The notes beneath the pieces are model-generated. The model saw only the letters and a list, made by a program, of their open reading frames with translations. It was not told the origin of the DNA and did no database searches. A DNA stretch of 8,710 nt, from contig DAOWBD010000030.1 in assembly GCA_030634235.1 (NCBI GenBank), positions 1 through 8,710 of the forward strand. The letters run 5' to 3'. Made by a program: the position numbers and the translations under genes. Each line of letters begins with the position of its first letter. The stretch's first letter is position 1. This DNA is from Candidatus Omnitrophota bacterium. Lineage in GTDB: Bacteria > Omnitrophota > Gorgyraeia > Zapsychrales > Zapsychraceae. Below, in pieces: positions 1 through 6,623 of the stretch.

Positions 1-924
1 AAAACCGGTGGTGCGCGTCAATTTAGGGACGATCTCAATATGCCAGTGGAACGCCTCCTCTTCTCCCGTATTTACAGGCGCCACGTGCAGGTAGTAATTA
101 TACGACGGATCCGACAGGCAACTCTTCAGGCGCAACAGCGTTTCCCTTAGTATGTTGGCCAGCGCAATGCGCTTGTTGTCGTTCATTTCGGAAAATTTGG
201 AATCATGCGCCTTGGGCATGATCCAGTATTCGAATGCGTATCTTGAGACGAATGGACAAAAGGCGATAAAATCGTCATTTTCCAAGAATATCCTTTTCTT
301 ATCCTCATGCTCCTGCGCAACCATATCGCAGAAAACACATCTCTGATTCTGATCGTAATAAACCTTCGCCCCCCCGATCTTCTCAAGGACGTATTTAGGG
401 ATCATCGGAAGCGCAATGATCTGGCTGTGAGCATGCTCAACACTCGTTCCGGCGGACTCGCCGTAATTCTTAAAGATGATGATATATTTGAACCGTTTAT
501 CCCCGGTGAGGTCGCGCAAGCGGTTTTGATACAACCGGATAACATCAGCCATTTCACCTTCGGTAAAGTCCGCGAGATTTTTCCCGTGAACCGGTGTTTC
601 GATGAGAACCTCATGAGCCCCGATGCCATTTGAGAAATCAAACATGCCATCCTTGGCTTCATCGATATTTCCCTCGATCTGCAGGGCCGGGAATTTATTG
701 GGTACCACCCGAGCCTGCCAGTTCGGCATGTTCGGCGCAGGGTTCTTCACGCGGATCGCGTCGACTTCAGGCGGCGTTTGATACTCGCGACCGGGACAAA
801 ACTGACACGTCTCCTCGTGCCTCGGAGTTTGATCTTGCTTTTCATAATGTTGGGGCCCAAGCGAGTCTTCAACATGAACATTGACCCACTGGCCTATAAC
901 GGGATCTCGTCTTAATTCAGTCAT
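1..924 (-). CDS. galT: Galactose-1-phosphate uridylyltransferase, canonical copy (3' end cut by window edge)
   Basis: GalT (HIT superfamily) moves UMP between UDP-glucose and galactose-1-phosphate in the cytoplasmic Leloir pathway. I translated this frame by hand: 308 codons without a stop, running off the left edge; family proteins are about 335-350 residues, so some 30 are missing. Visible motifs are CQFC (C40, C43) and H113 and H164 as likely zinc ligands, VVPNKFP (73-79), and the active site EHAHSQ with nucleophile H166 and Q168. The second HIT half carries CVFC (196-199) and HWHIEIVPKLTRTTGF (293-308). The ATG start overlaps the upstream paralogue's stop by 8 bases and follows a strong ribosome binding site, so the two are probably translationally coupled. 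Nothing seen suggests it is inactive. Related UDP- or ADP-sugar transferases are possible, so the exact substrate is inferred. Confidence 0.9.
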   Translation of the reverse strand, partial: MTELRRDPVIGQWVNVHVEDSLGPQHYEKQDQTPRHEETCQFCPGREYQTPPEVDAIRVKNPAPNMPNWQARVVPNKFPALQIEGNIDEAKDGMFDFSNGIGAHEVLIETPVHGKNLADFTEGEMADVIRLYQNRLRDLTGDKRFKYIIIFKNYGESAGTSVEHAHSQIIALPMIPKYVLEKIGGAKVYYDQNQRCVFCDMVAQEHEDKKRIFLENDDFIAFCPFVSRYAFEYWIMPKAHDSKFSEMNDNKRIALANILRETLLRLKSCLSDPSYNYYLHVAPVNTGEEEAFHWHIEIVPKLTRTTGF

Positions 925-1924
925 CGATCTCGACCTCCCTTAAATATTCCGCCATGTTCTCCGGCGGGATCGCGCAAATGTAAAACCCGGTTCCTTTTTC
1001 GAATCCGGCCACCCGGGTCAAGCGCGGCATCAGCTCGATGTGCCAGTGATAATCACGCTCGATACTTTCCCACTTACGCTCGCCGAGATTGCCGCGGGCG
1101 AACGGCGCCGTCTGGATGACAAAATTATAAGCAGGGTCATCTAACCCTTTCTGCACTTTCTTCAACAGCACCTTCATCATCTCGGCAAGGTCCTGTTCCC
1201 TTCCGATGATCCCCTCGGGAAAATCACAATGATGGGCCTTCGGCAATACCCATATTTCAAAAAGCGACCGCGCCGCGAAAGGCGTCACGGCGAGAAAATG
1301 CTGGGTTTCATGAACGATCCTTTCACCGGACTGGAGCTCCTGGGCAACCAGGTCGCAATAAACACATCGTCTGGTATCGTCGAAATATTTTTTCGCCCCA
1401 ATAAGCTTTTCCTTAACGCGTAATGGCCTGACGGGCGTGGCGACAACATGCGAGCAGGTATGCTCCTGCCGGTGCCCGACAGCCGGCGGGCCGTAATCCT
1501 TGTAAGCAAGCACATAACGGAACTGCGCGTTCTTCTCGAGCTCCCGCATCCGGACGGAATACGTTTCGAAGATCATTTGAATTTGATCGACGTCGAGATC
1601 GGCCATGTTCGTCAGATGCTCGGGCGTCTCGATAATGATCTCATGCACCCCTAAACCATCGATCACATTGTAGAGGCCCTTCTTTTTCCGGCGGAGTTCC
1701 TTACGCCTGTCGGAACTGTAGATCTCGGAAGAAACAATATGAATATCCCCCGACGAGAGAACCGAATCGCTGCCTTCCTGCTGAATATTGCAGAACGGAC
1801 ATTCCTTGTTCGTCTCTTTTTGTTCATGATCGCTGCGGTCGACAAAGTTACCCGGCCTTCTCGCCCTTGCCCTGGCAATAATCACCCACCGGCCAACAAC
1901 CGGATCTTTTCTCAACTGCGGCAT
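917..1924 (-). CDS. Divergent GalT-like protein (HIT superfamily) with altered active site
   Basis: This 335-residue protein aligns over its full length with the canonical GalT encoded just downstream: RKDPVVGRWV at the start, CPFC (42-45), GVHEIIIETPEH (H103), CVYC (187-190), IWVLPKAH, and HWHIELMPRLTRVAGF (293-308). The zinc ligands (C42, C45, H103, H155) are kept. The catalytic HxHxQ is HTCSH (155-159), so C157 replaces the nucleophilic His and H159 the Gln. The VPNKxP segment near residues 62-85 is replaced by a lysine- and arginine-rich stretch, and the usual GxSxEH approach reads GHRQEH. The frame is open and the fold motifs intact, so this is not a simple pseudogene. It may be a nucleotidyltransferase of different chemistry or specificity, or a non-catalytic partner of the downstream copy. 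Automated annotation would probably call it galT. Family membership is firm; activity is unknown. Confidence 0.85.
   Translation of the reverse strand: MPQLRKDPVVGRWVIIARARARRPGNFVDRSDHEQKETNKECPFCNIQQEGSDSVLSSGDIHIVSSEIYSSDRRKELRRKKKGLYNVIDGLGVHEIIIETPEHLTNMADLDVDQIQMIFETYSVRMRELEKNAQFRYVLAYKDYGPPAVGHRQEHTCSHVVATPVRPLRVKEKLIGAKKYFDDTRRCVYCDLVAQELQSGERIVHETQHFLAVTPFAARSLFEIWVLPKAHHCDFPEGIIGREQDLAEMMKVLLKKVQKGLDDPAYNFVIQTAPFARGNLGERKWESIERDYHWHIELMPRLTRVAGFEKGTGFYICAIPPENMAEYLREVEIDD
933..940 (-). promoter_or_regulatory. Ribosome binding site of the canonical galT
   Basis: The minus strand reads AGGGAGGT, a near-perfect Shine-Dalgarno sequence, 8 bases before the ATG at 924. It lies inside the last codons of the preceding galT-like gene. 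It fixes the start of the downstream copy and supports its separate but coupled translation. Confidence 0.75.
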
Positions 1925-1929
1925 AACTT

Positions 1930-1935
1930 TCCTCT
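1930..1935 (-). promoter_or_regulatory. Ribosome binding site of the divergent galT-like gene
   Basis: The minus strand reads AGAGGA, 5 bases before the ATG at 1924, in a purine-rich 46-base spacer after the fmt stop. It supports this start codon. Confidence 0.6.
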
Positions 1936-1941
1936 TCCTTT

Positions 1942-1976
1942 TCTTCGTCTTACTTCTTACGTCCCACGTTTTACGT
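1942..1976. repeat. Degenerate 7-base tandem repeat across the fmt stop codon
   Basis: Five consecutive heptamers on the plus strand read TCTTCGT, CTTACTT, CTTACGT, CCCACGT and TTTACGT (consensus YTTACGT). The last unit contains the fmt stop codon (TAA on the minus strand) and the rest fills the spacer before the galT-like gene. I see no transposase and no hairpin long enough to be a terminator. Confidence 0.55.
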
Positions 1977-2921
1977 AAACTTGTGCCCGACCTTCAAATC
2001 GTGTCCGATGACAAAACTGTGCGCGTCCATCGGTTTAGAATCCTGTAAATGAACTTCTTTGATAAGCAGCCGGCCGTTCCCTGTGGAAACAATGACGCCT
2101 GTCTTGCCGGTTTCCAAAACAGTTCCCGGTCGTTTTTCGACCGGCCCTTCTTTGAGTAGGGGCGTATTGCAATACGCCCCTACTTGAACCTCCAAAATCT
2201 TAAGCATCTTGCCATTATAAAACGTATAAGCCCCGGGCCACGGCATTAAACCGCGCACCAAACGGCAGATCTCAAGAGAGGACTTCGCCCAATCGATACG
2301 TCCTAATTCTTTTGTAAGCTTCGGCGCAAACGTCACGTCACTGCGGTCCTGCGCTTGCGCGGCGCAATCCGGCAGCCCGTCAATGGTCCGCAAAAGGAAA
2401 GCCGGGCCTTCGCTCATCATCCGGGCCCGCAATGTTGGCGCCGTGTCATCTTTTTCAATGTTCATCGCCATCTGGGCGAGGACATCGCCGGCATCCATCT
2501 CTTCGTTTATCTTTATGACCGAGATGCCGGTTTCCTGCTCACCATTAATGACCGCCCAGTTGATCGGCGCCGCGCCTCGATATTTCGGCAAAAGTGACGC
2601 GTGAACATTGATCGCGCCGTGAGGCGGAATATCCAGGACTTCCGTCGGGAGAAACTTCCCATAAGCGATTACAACGAACAGGCCGCCTTGAAGGCCTTTC
2701 ATGTCCTTAATAAAGGAAGGCTCTTTCAGGGAGACCGGCTGCCAAACAGGAATGCGGTTTTCTTCGGCGCGCTCTTTGACCGACGAAACCGCAACTTTCA
2801 TTCCCCGGCCCTTTGGTCGATCCGGCGGCGTCACGCACGCAAGCACCTCATGCTCAGAGTCGATCAATGACTTGAGATGAGCTTCGGCAAAATCATCACT
2901 TCCAAAAAAGATTATTTTCAT
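1971..2921 (-). CDS. fmt: Methionyl-tRNA formyltransferase
   Basis: Fmt transfers a formyl group from 10-formyltetrahydrofolate to Met-tRNA of the initiator type, in the cytoplasm, at the start of translation. The 316-residue length is normal. Visible are MKIIFFGSDDFA (1-12), DRPKGRG (34-40), INVHASLLPKYRGAAPINW (104-122) with catalytic N105 and H107, and EMDAGD (141-146) with catalytic D143. The C-terminal RNA-binding domain shows PWPGAYTF and PGTVLE. I chose the ATG at 2921, which overlaps the priA stop as TGATG; a TTG one codon upstream is possible but less likely. No Shine-Dalgarno is visible, so translation probably depends on coupling to priA. Oddly, residues 247-256 (VGAYCNTPLL) are encoded by a perfect palindrome that lengthens the linker in the C-terminal domain. 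Peptide deformylase, a frequent neighbour, is not in the window. Confidence 0.95.
   Translation of the reverse strand: MKIIFFGSDDFAEAHLKSLIDSEHEVLACVTPPDRPKGRGMKVAVSSVKERAEENRIPVWQPVSLKEPSFIKDMKGLQGGLFVVIAYGKFLPTEVLDIPPHGAINVHASLLPKYRGAAPINWAVINGEQETGISVIKINEEMDAGDVLAQMAMNIEKDDTAPTLRARMMSEGPAFLLRTIDGLPDCAAQAQDRSDVTFAPKLTKELGRIDWAKSSLEICRLVRGLMPWPGAYTFYNGKMLKILEVQVGAYCNTPLLKEGPVEKRPGTVLETGKTGVIVSTGNGRLLIKEVHLQDSKPMDAHSFVIGHDLKVGHKFT
2126..2144. repeat. Small hairpin inside fmt
   Basis: CCGGTCG, a TTTTT loop and CGACCGG form a perfect 7-base-pair stem. It lies 10 bases from the larger palindrome and codes for part of the segment around GPVEKRPG. It may be part of the same inserted module or chance. 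Confidence 0.4.
2155..2184. repeat. Perfect 30-base palindrome inserted in the fmt coding sequence
   Basis: The left arm AGTAGGGGCGTATTG (2155-2169) is followed at once by its exact reverse complement (2170-2184). GTAGGGGCGxxx...CGCCCCTAC palindromes are a known style of dispersed repeat in bacterial genomes. Here the element is read in frame and codes for VGAYCNTPLL (fmt residues 247-256), in a linker that is shorter in most Fmt proteins. The reading frame survives, which suggests a tolerated insertion. Confidence 0.8.
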
Positions 2922-4771
2922 CAAGGGTCAACATTAACCGCGATAATAATATTTCGTTTTTTAAAATCTTTAAGCGCCGATTTAATAAGGGTCAGTATAC
3001 TCTTAACCGACCGACCTTTCAATAAAATCGTGTAGCGATATTGGTCGCGCAATTTCGGGGTCGCGTCAGGATGAGGATCAGACAGATCAATGCCTTTAGA
3101 ACTTTTCTCCTTTAACCGGTCGAAAAGGTCGTTGGCCTTTTCAAAAACAACATCTTCCATTTTTCCGCGCAGGCCCAATGCCACCAAGTGCCGGTAAGGC
3201 GGAAGCTCGAGCTCTTTGCGCAATTTCAATTCTTCACGATAAAATTTATTAAAATCCATCGTCTTAATAGCCTTCAGGCAATAGCTGTCGCCCATGCGCG
3301 TTTGTATCAGAAATTTTTCACTCGCTAATTGCTTTAAATGGATCAAAAGCGAAAAGGCCTTCTGGCCCGACCGGAAATCATGGTGATGCATCTGTCCGTC
3401 AAAATCCAGCATGGCCACCAGGGGAACGGTCCATTGTTCATGCCGCCGGAACACCGCACCCGTCGCGATCATAATATCCGCATTCTTTATAAAGACTTCA
3501 TTTTCGCTGTCATAACGCTGAATTCGCGCTCCCGGATAAAACCTGGCCACATTACTTTCTAATTTTTCAACGCCGATCCCCGTCGACTGAAGATAAGACC
3601 CGTTGCACTGCGGGCACACCTTCGGGAGTTCCCTCTTGAAATTACAGTGACGGCAGACCATCGTCTTTTTTGAATACAGATAGGACAGGTTCACATTGCA
3701 GCGCTCGCACTTGACAATAAAGCCGCATTGTTGGCAATGCGTCCTCGTGCTAAAGCCCCGGCGGTTCATAAAAAGAAGGACTTTCCCCCCGATCTCTAAC
3801 GTCTTTTGCATCGCGTTCTGAAGCGGGAACGAAAGGATCGATGTCTTGCCGGGATTGTAATTGGCCATATCAATGACCTGCACTTGGCCGTCATTGTCCG
3901 CATCAAGAACCGTCGTCTCCCATTTCTCGCGCTTGGCTTTTTCCCATATTTCCGCCGAAGGAACAGAGCTGGAAAATATCACCTGACATTGCTCGATATT
4001 CGCGCGCATTTGCGCGACTTCCCCTGCGTGGTAATGCGGCGTCTGTTCCTGCTTGTAGGCTTCGTTTTCCTCGTCGTCAATGACAATAAGCCCCAGGTTG
4101 GGAACCGGCGCGAAAACCGCCGAGCGCACGCCGACGACAACACAATAGTCTCCATTTTTGATCTTCTCCCACTGCTCACATTCTTTTTTCGGCGTTAACT
4201 TCTTATCAAGAACCACCATAGAACACGCGAGCGCTCCTTTAAGTATCGAAACGGTCCCCGGGATAAACGCCATTTCGGGAACAAGGACAATCACTCTTCT
4301 TCCTTGATCGACAGCCGTCTTGATATTCTCAACGATCAACGGCCAGCGTTTGTGCCGGGTCCGGTCATGGATCAGGATCATTTTGTTTTTTTTCGCAGAC
4401 CCTTCCGTCGCTGTAGCCGGCGCGGATACCGAACTTACGGAAACTTTATCGTGCCGCAATGCCGGCGGCAGGCAGGCCTCGATCGCTTCGCCCAGCGAAC
4501 AGCCGTAATGATCCTTGACCGCTTTCGCGAGCGCCAAGGCCGACGCGTCCAAAACAGGCCCCTTGTCCAATAAAGTAAGAACGGGATTCAACCGTTTAAA
4601 GGAACTGCGCTCTGCCGTCCCGACAACAAATCCAACGCGGTTGCGCCGGTTAAAGGACACATACACGCGCTGCCCGACGGCAATACATCCCAGAAGATCC
4701 GCACCAATCCTGTAATCGAACGGGCCATCAACCGGAAGGCCAACAACGACTTTAGCTATTTTGGGTTTCAT
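2921..4771 (-). CDS. priA: PriA-like primosomal protein N', helicase motifs lost
   Basis: PriA recognises stalled forks and loads the replicative helicase. This 616-residue protein is shorter than E. coli PriA (732). The N-terminal DNA-binding domain is recognisable (PVDGPFDYRI, VGQRVYVSFNRR). Eight cysteines of the zinc modules are present (C346, C349, C355, C358, C373, C376, C386, C389), as are MNRRGFS, GIGVEKLE and the C-terminal LRKELELPPYRHL. The ATPase motifs are degenerate: Walker A GVTGSGKTEVY is replaced around 134-144 by IHDRTRHKRWP, DEEH by DDEE (232-235), GTQMxxKGxDF by ATGAVFRRHEQW (436-447), and QVAGRAGR is deleted near 479-486. VGVRSAVFAP (213-222) remains. A structural, non-helicase restart role is inferred, as proposed for actinobacterial PriA. 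I chose the ATG at 4771 because the 26 extra residues of an upstream TTG start come from a repeat. It overlaps fmt by one base. Confidence 0.88.
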   Translation of the reverse strand: MKPKIAKVVVGLPVDGPFDYRIGADLLGCIAVGQRVYVSFNRRNRVGFVVGTAERSSFKRLNPVLTLLDKGPVLDASALALAKAVKDHYGCSLGEAIEACLPPALRHDKVSVSSVSAPATATEGSAKKNKMILIHDRTRHKRWPLIVENIKTAVDQGRRVIVLVPEMAFIPGTVSILKGALACSMVVLDKKLTPKKECEQWEKIKNGDYCVVVGVRSAVFAPVPNLGLIVIDDEENEAYKQEQTPHYHAGEVAQMRANIEQCQVIFSSSVPSAEIWEKAKREKWETTVLDADNDGQVQVIDMANYNPGKTSILSFPLQNAMQKTLEIGGKVLLFMNRRGFSTRTHCQQCGFIVKCERCNVNLSYLYSKKTMVCRHCNFKRELPKVCPQCNGSYLQSTGIGVEKLESNVARFYPGARIQRYDSENEVFIKNADIMIATGAVFRRHEQWTVPLVAMLDFDGQMHHHDFRSGQKAFSLLIHLKQLASEKFLIQTRMGDSYCLKAIKTMDFNKFYREELKLRKELELPPYRHLVALGLRGKMEDVVFEKANDLFDRLKEKSSKGIDLSDPHPDATPKLRDQYRYTILLKGRSVKSILTLIKSALKDFKKRNIIIAVNVDP

Positions 4772-4780
4772 GATCTTTCT

Positions 4781-4847
4781 GTCATTCCCGCAAAAGCGGG
4801 AATCTAGGACATTAGGACGTCTGGATCCCCGCTTACGCGGGGATGAC
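4781..4847. repeat. Intergenic inverted repeat with two hairpins, upstream of priA
   Basis: Arms at 4781-4810 and 4819-4847 are imperfect reverse complements (GTCATTCCCGC... and ...GCGGGGATGAC). Each arm also folds on itself: ATTCCCGC-AAAA-GCGGGAAT (4784-4803) and ATCCCCGC-TTAC-GCGGGGAT (4825-4844). This is the widespread GTCATYCCCGC type of dispersed bacterial repeat. It fills most of the 115-base gap between the GT28 gene and priA and ends 9 bases from the priA ATG. No T-run follows, so it is not a typical terminator. In one frame it codes for SPRKRGSR...LDSRFCGND, a peptide often wrongly fused to neighbouring genes. Confidence 0.85.
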
Positions 4848-4886
4848 AAACATATTGTATGATTGATTATCGCGATTCGTTCCGAC

Positions 4887-5972
4887 TTATTTTATTAGTG
4901 AGATGATATCGCTAACAGCGCAAGGACGGGCTAATGCTTTTGTCCTCTTAAGAGTGGTAAGAAACATGTCCTTGGAAGATCTCATCTTCTCCAATTGCTC
5001 GCCGATCTGCTTAATACTGCACCCGCTAATACCGAGTCCGTAGTTCTTCAGCACCCTGATATTGCCGATTTCCTGGCCCGGGATCGCGTTAAAGAAAACC
5101 AGCGGCAGCTGGCTCACCAAAGCCTCCGAGATCGACAACCCGCCGGGCTTGGTCACCATCACGTCGGAAACCGCCATCAGCTCATGCATATTATCGACCA
5201 GGCCCATCACATGGACAAGCCTGGAATTTTTAGCGCTTAACTTCTTGAAAAGGTCCTTGTTATGCCCGCAGACAACAATGACTTGAAATCCTTTAATTTC
5301 ATAAATGATATCCTCAATGGGGCCAATACCAAATGATCCGGTCGCTACGAGGACCGTGAAGATATCCTCACGCAACTCCAGCTTCTTTTTCAGTTCGCTG
5401 ATATCGACAAAACTGGAAAATTTCTCATCCGTCGGAATCCCCGAAACCAGGATCTGGTCAAGAGAAATACCGAGATTCTCAAGCCTCCCCCTTGTCCAGT
5501 CACTTGCCGCCGTGTACATGTCGATCCCCTCGGCAATCCAAATCTTATGGACATCAAAATCCGTGACGACCGTGATCAGTTTTGAAGAAATAAGCCCCGA
5601 CCTTTTCAACGCCGCCGCCACCTCCGTCGGCATAAAGTGCGTCATGAAGATATAATCAAATTGTTCTTTTTGAAGGAACCAGTGAAGTCCCGCCGTGTTC
5701 AACCGGTTCTGAAGACGCCGCAAAACCCTGATCGCCGGCTGGAGCCATGATATGTCCAAAAGCCAAAAAAAGAATCCCCACACAAAGGGGAGCCTGGAAA
5801 TAAGAAAGAAATAAGTTTCTTTATAAAATTTTTTGAAGAGAAAACTGGAGTGGTCAAGGGCATCGACGAGAACAACATCATGATCCGTCGATTTACGGAT
5901 ACCGTTATAAATCGCCTCAGCAGCTTTAAGGTGCCCGGCGCCGGCAGAAGCATGGATACATAAAATTTTCAT
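4887..5972 (-). CDS. GT28 glycosyltransferase, MGDG synthase / UgtP type
   Basis: Members of this GT-B family transfer a hexose from a UDP-sugar to diacylglycerol or another lipid at the cytoplasmic membrane face. At 361 residues the length is typical. The N-terminal half matches the MGDG synthase domain, with HASAGAGHLKAAEAI (7-21, key G13 and H14) and VVTDFDVHKIW (135-145). The C-terminal half matches the MurG-like domain, with ATGSFGIGPIED (210-221), TKPGGLSISEAL (274-285) and PGQEIGN (298-304). A hydrophobic aromatic stretch (54-75) could help membrane attachment. It starts 18 bases after the HAD phosphatase stop, without a clear Shine-Dalgarno. The context suggests a glycolipid or an envelope-glycan acceptor, but the acceptor cannot be read from sequence. 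MurG itself is unlikely, because the N-terminal motif is of the MGDG type. Confidence 0.85.
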   Translation of the reverse strand: MKILCIHASAGAGHLKAAEAIYNGIRKSTDHDVVLVDALDHSSFLFKKFYKETYFFLISRLPFVWGFFFWLLDISWLQPAIRVLRRLQNRLNTAGLHWFLQKEQFDYIFMTHFMPTEVAAALKRSGLISSKLITVVTDFDVHKIWIAEGIDMYTAASDWTRGRLENLGISLDQILVSGIPTDEKFSSFVDISELKKKLELREDIFTVLVATGSFGIGPIEDIIYEIKGFQVIVVCGHNKDLFKKLSAKNSRLVHVMGLVDNMHELMAVSDVMVTKPGGLSISEALVSQLPLVFFNAIPGQEIGNIRVLKNYGLGISGCSIKQIGEQLEKMRSSKDMFLTTLKRTKALARPCAVSDIISLIK

Positions 5973-5990
5973 GCGCTTATCAATTATCAG

Positions 5991-6623
5991 TTAAGAGGCT
6001 TTCCTGGTAGAACGCCTCCGGATAGATTTAACGGTCAGGGCCCTTCTTTTTCTCCGGCGTGACCGCAGAAGATTGCGCTCATTAATAATATCCGTGGCCT
6101 CAAGCAAGTCCCGGGCAACATAGTCCGGCTTGATCTTCCAGCCGCGCATATGGCGACGATCCTCGCGCCCGGAGAGAACAAAAATCGTCGTACACCCGGC
6201 GTTATGCCCGGTCAGAATATCCGACTCTGTGTCGCCGACAAAGAACGCTCTTTGAGCTAAATCGATCGTTTTATTGGCCAATTCAAAGGCCTTGCGGATG
6301 GCCCCGATCTCCGGCTTGCGGCATTCACAACCGGCATGCGAAAAGTGAGTGCAATAGAACACCTTCTTTATTTTGCCCCCCGTCGAATGAATATCGCGAA
6401 GCATATTGCGGGTAATATGCTCGAGCTTTTGTTTCGAATAAATGCCTTTCGCGACACCGGCCTGGTTCGAAACAATATAGATCATATATCCTTCCTCCGT
6501 GAGAATACGCAGGGCATCAAGCGTGCCGGGAACAAAGCGAAATTCATTGAGCTTTGTTACATATTTCCCGTTGCCCGGAAATTCATTGATCACACCGTCT
6601 CTGTCGAGGAAAACAACTTTCAT
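5991..6623 (-). CDS. gmhB: HAD phosphatase, GmhB-like (D-glycero-D-manno-heptose bisphosphate phosphatase family), with basic C-terminal tail
   Basis: GmhB removes the C7 phosphate of heptose-1,7-bisphosphate in ADP-heptose synthesis; related proteins act on histidinol phosphate. The HAD motifs are complete: FLDRDGVIN (5-13, D7 and D9), VSNQAGVAKG (51-60), CRKPEIG with K103, and FVGDTESDILTGHNAG (128-143). The zinc loop CTHFSHAGCEC (91-101, C91, H93, C99, C101) is typical of GmhB. The core ends near residue 183; E. coli GmhB has about 190 residues. The remaining 25 or so are mostly Arg, Lys and Ser, which is unusual for the family and may bind membrane phosphates or nucleic acid. The ATG overlaps the stop of the upstream glycosyltransferase as ATGA, so translation is coupled. 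Neighbouring core-type glycosyltransferases support a heptose or related surface-sugar role, but substrate specificity is inferred. Confidence 0.85.
   Translation of the reverse strand: MKVVFLDRDGVINEFPGNGKYVTKLNEFRFVPGTLDALRILTEEGYMIYIVSNQAGVAKGIYSKQKLEHITRNMLRDIHSTGGKIKKVFYCTHFSHAGCECRKPEIGAIRKAFELANKTIDLAQRAFFVGDTESDILTGHNAGCTTIFVLSGREDRRHMRGWKIKPDYVARDLLEATDIINERNLLRSRRRKRRALTVKSIRRRSTRKAS

Noticed and set aside
1..924. A broken galT made of several short frames
   Set aside because: Codon-by-codon translation of the minus strand from the ATG at 924 gives one uninterrupted frame to the window edge, with all motifs present.
3597..3736. Zinc-ribbon cysteines as a separate transposase or regulator
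   Set aside because: The cysteine pairs fall in the standard PriA zinc region, flanked by MNRRGFS and GIGVEKLE.
3806..4198. 130-codon open frame on the plus strand
   Set aside because: It lies wholly inside priA on the opposite strand and resembles no family. Other plus-strand frames in the window are likewise shadows.
4781..4847. Rho-independent terminator after the GT28 gene
   Set aside because: The hairpins are strong but are not followed by a T-run on the minus strand, and the sequence matches a dispersed repeat type.
4772..4849. Longer priA start (TTG at 4849) adding 26 residues
   Set aside because: The extension is coded entirely by the inverted repeat; the family's conserved N-terminus begins at the ATG at 4771.
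4854..4859. TACAAT on the minus strand as a -10 box for a priA promoter
   Set aside because: The -10 match is good, but no acceptable -35 element lies 16-18 bases upstream, and the DNA is AT-rich. This is too weak to annotate.
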